5,264 nt of DNA from Akkermansiaceae bacterium (GTDB taxonomy: Bacteria > Verrucomicrobiota > Verrucomicrobiia > Verrucomicrobiales > Akkermansiaceae): positions 1 to 5,264 of the forward strand of contig JALZWJ010000291.1 of the NCBI GenBank assembly GCA_023300065.1. The letters run 5' to 3'. Position 1 is the first letter of the stretch; each line of letters starts with the position of its first letter. Both the position numbers and the translations under genes were made by a program. Shown piece by piece: positions 5,071-5,264 of the stretch. A model generated the notes under the pieces. It was not told the DNA's origin. It was given only the letters and a program-made list of their open reading frames with translations, and did no database searches.

Positions 5071-5264
5071 ATCGAGATCTTGCCACAATCTCCCCACCAA
5101 TCAAAAATCCTAATTTCTAAATCTTGAAACCCTAAACAAATCCAAAACAGCAAAGCCCAAAACCCAAAACCACCCCCCCCTCCCAAACTTCCCGTCTTCC
5201 CGTCTTAGCGGTTCACCCCAGTCCCAAGCCCCTCAACCATTCCGCGTATTCCGTGGTTAAAAAA
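5071..5264 (-). promoter_or_regulatory. Repeat-rich upstream region of the propeller gene with potential G-quadruplex
   Basis: No gene is seen here. Reading the minus strand towards the propeller gene, there is a 9-bp near-repeat ACCACGGAA/TACGCGGAA (5239-5258). Next come an exact period-8 repeat AAGACGGG (5188-5206) and a G-rich stretch (5156-5184), then TTTAGGG-like A/T/G runs (about 5105-5140). The G-rich stretch has tracts of 3, 8, 3 and 3 G with loops of 1, 7 and 4 bases, which meets the usual G-quadruplex pattern. Degenerate intergenic repeats of this type are, from memory, common in Verrucomicrobiota and Planctomycetota. The promoter must lie in or beyond this stretch, but I cannot point to convincing -35 and -10 boxes. 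Confidence 0.5.

Noticed and set aside
5071..5100. Ten-codon longer start (TTG at 5100) for the propeller protein
   Set aside because: It begins right after an in-frame TGA and would place MVGRLWQDLD ahead of a complete signal peptide; the ATG at 5070 is the natural start.
3925..5127. 400-codon plus-strand ORF, Pro/His/Arg-rich
   Set aside because: It runs antisense to the propeller gene, whose repeats and signal peptide are unmistakable. The open frame comes from the C-rich strand lacking stop codons.

Overview
The window most likely comes from a member of the Verrucomicrobiota. The main evidence is the truncated gene at the left edge. Its N-terminus (prepilin-like Gly-Phe junction, one membrane helix, then an Arg/Ala-rich helix ending in a GELQRDLGPDQR-type motif) resembles the large pseudopilin-like 'Verru_Chthon cassette' proteins typical of that phylum. 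The weak or absent Shine-Dalgarno signals, the secreted PQQ-type beta-propeller and the degenerate A/G-rich intergenic repeats at the right edge fit but do not prove this.

Layout. 1-520 (minus) is the 5' part of the pseudopilin-like gene. 521-645 is a short divergent spacer. 646-1222 (plus) is the remnant of a conserved-looking protein gene, broken by a stop codon and at least two frameshifts. 1219-1986 (minus) is an intact O6-alkylguanine-DNA alkyltransferase with an unusual 76-residue N-terminal extension. 1987-2492 is non-coding and is the most unusual part. It holds two near-identical direct repeats of about 180 bp, each ending in a strong intrinsic terminator on the plus strand and each able to fold into the same long stem-loop. 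2493-3953 (plus) is a MATE-family efflux transporter. 3958-5070 (minus) is an exported eight-bladed PQQ-like beta-propeller protein, tail-to-tail with the transporter and only 4 bp away. 5071-5264 is a repeat-rich leader region with a potential G-quadruplex on the propeller gene's coding strand.

How the parts may work together. The alkyltransferase and the MATE exporter are transcribed away from each other across the repeat region. Both could serve resistance to toxic or alkylating compounds, but that link is inference. The paired repeats are either two tandem small-RNA genes or a tandem terminator-type leader controlling the transporter. No plus-strand protein gene lies upstream that could otherwise need these two terminators. 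From about 2500 to the right end the plus strand is strongly C-rich whichever strand is coding, which produces several long false antisense ORFs.
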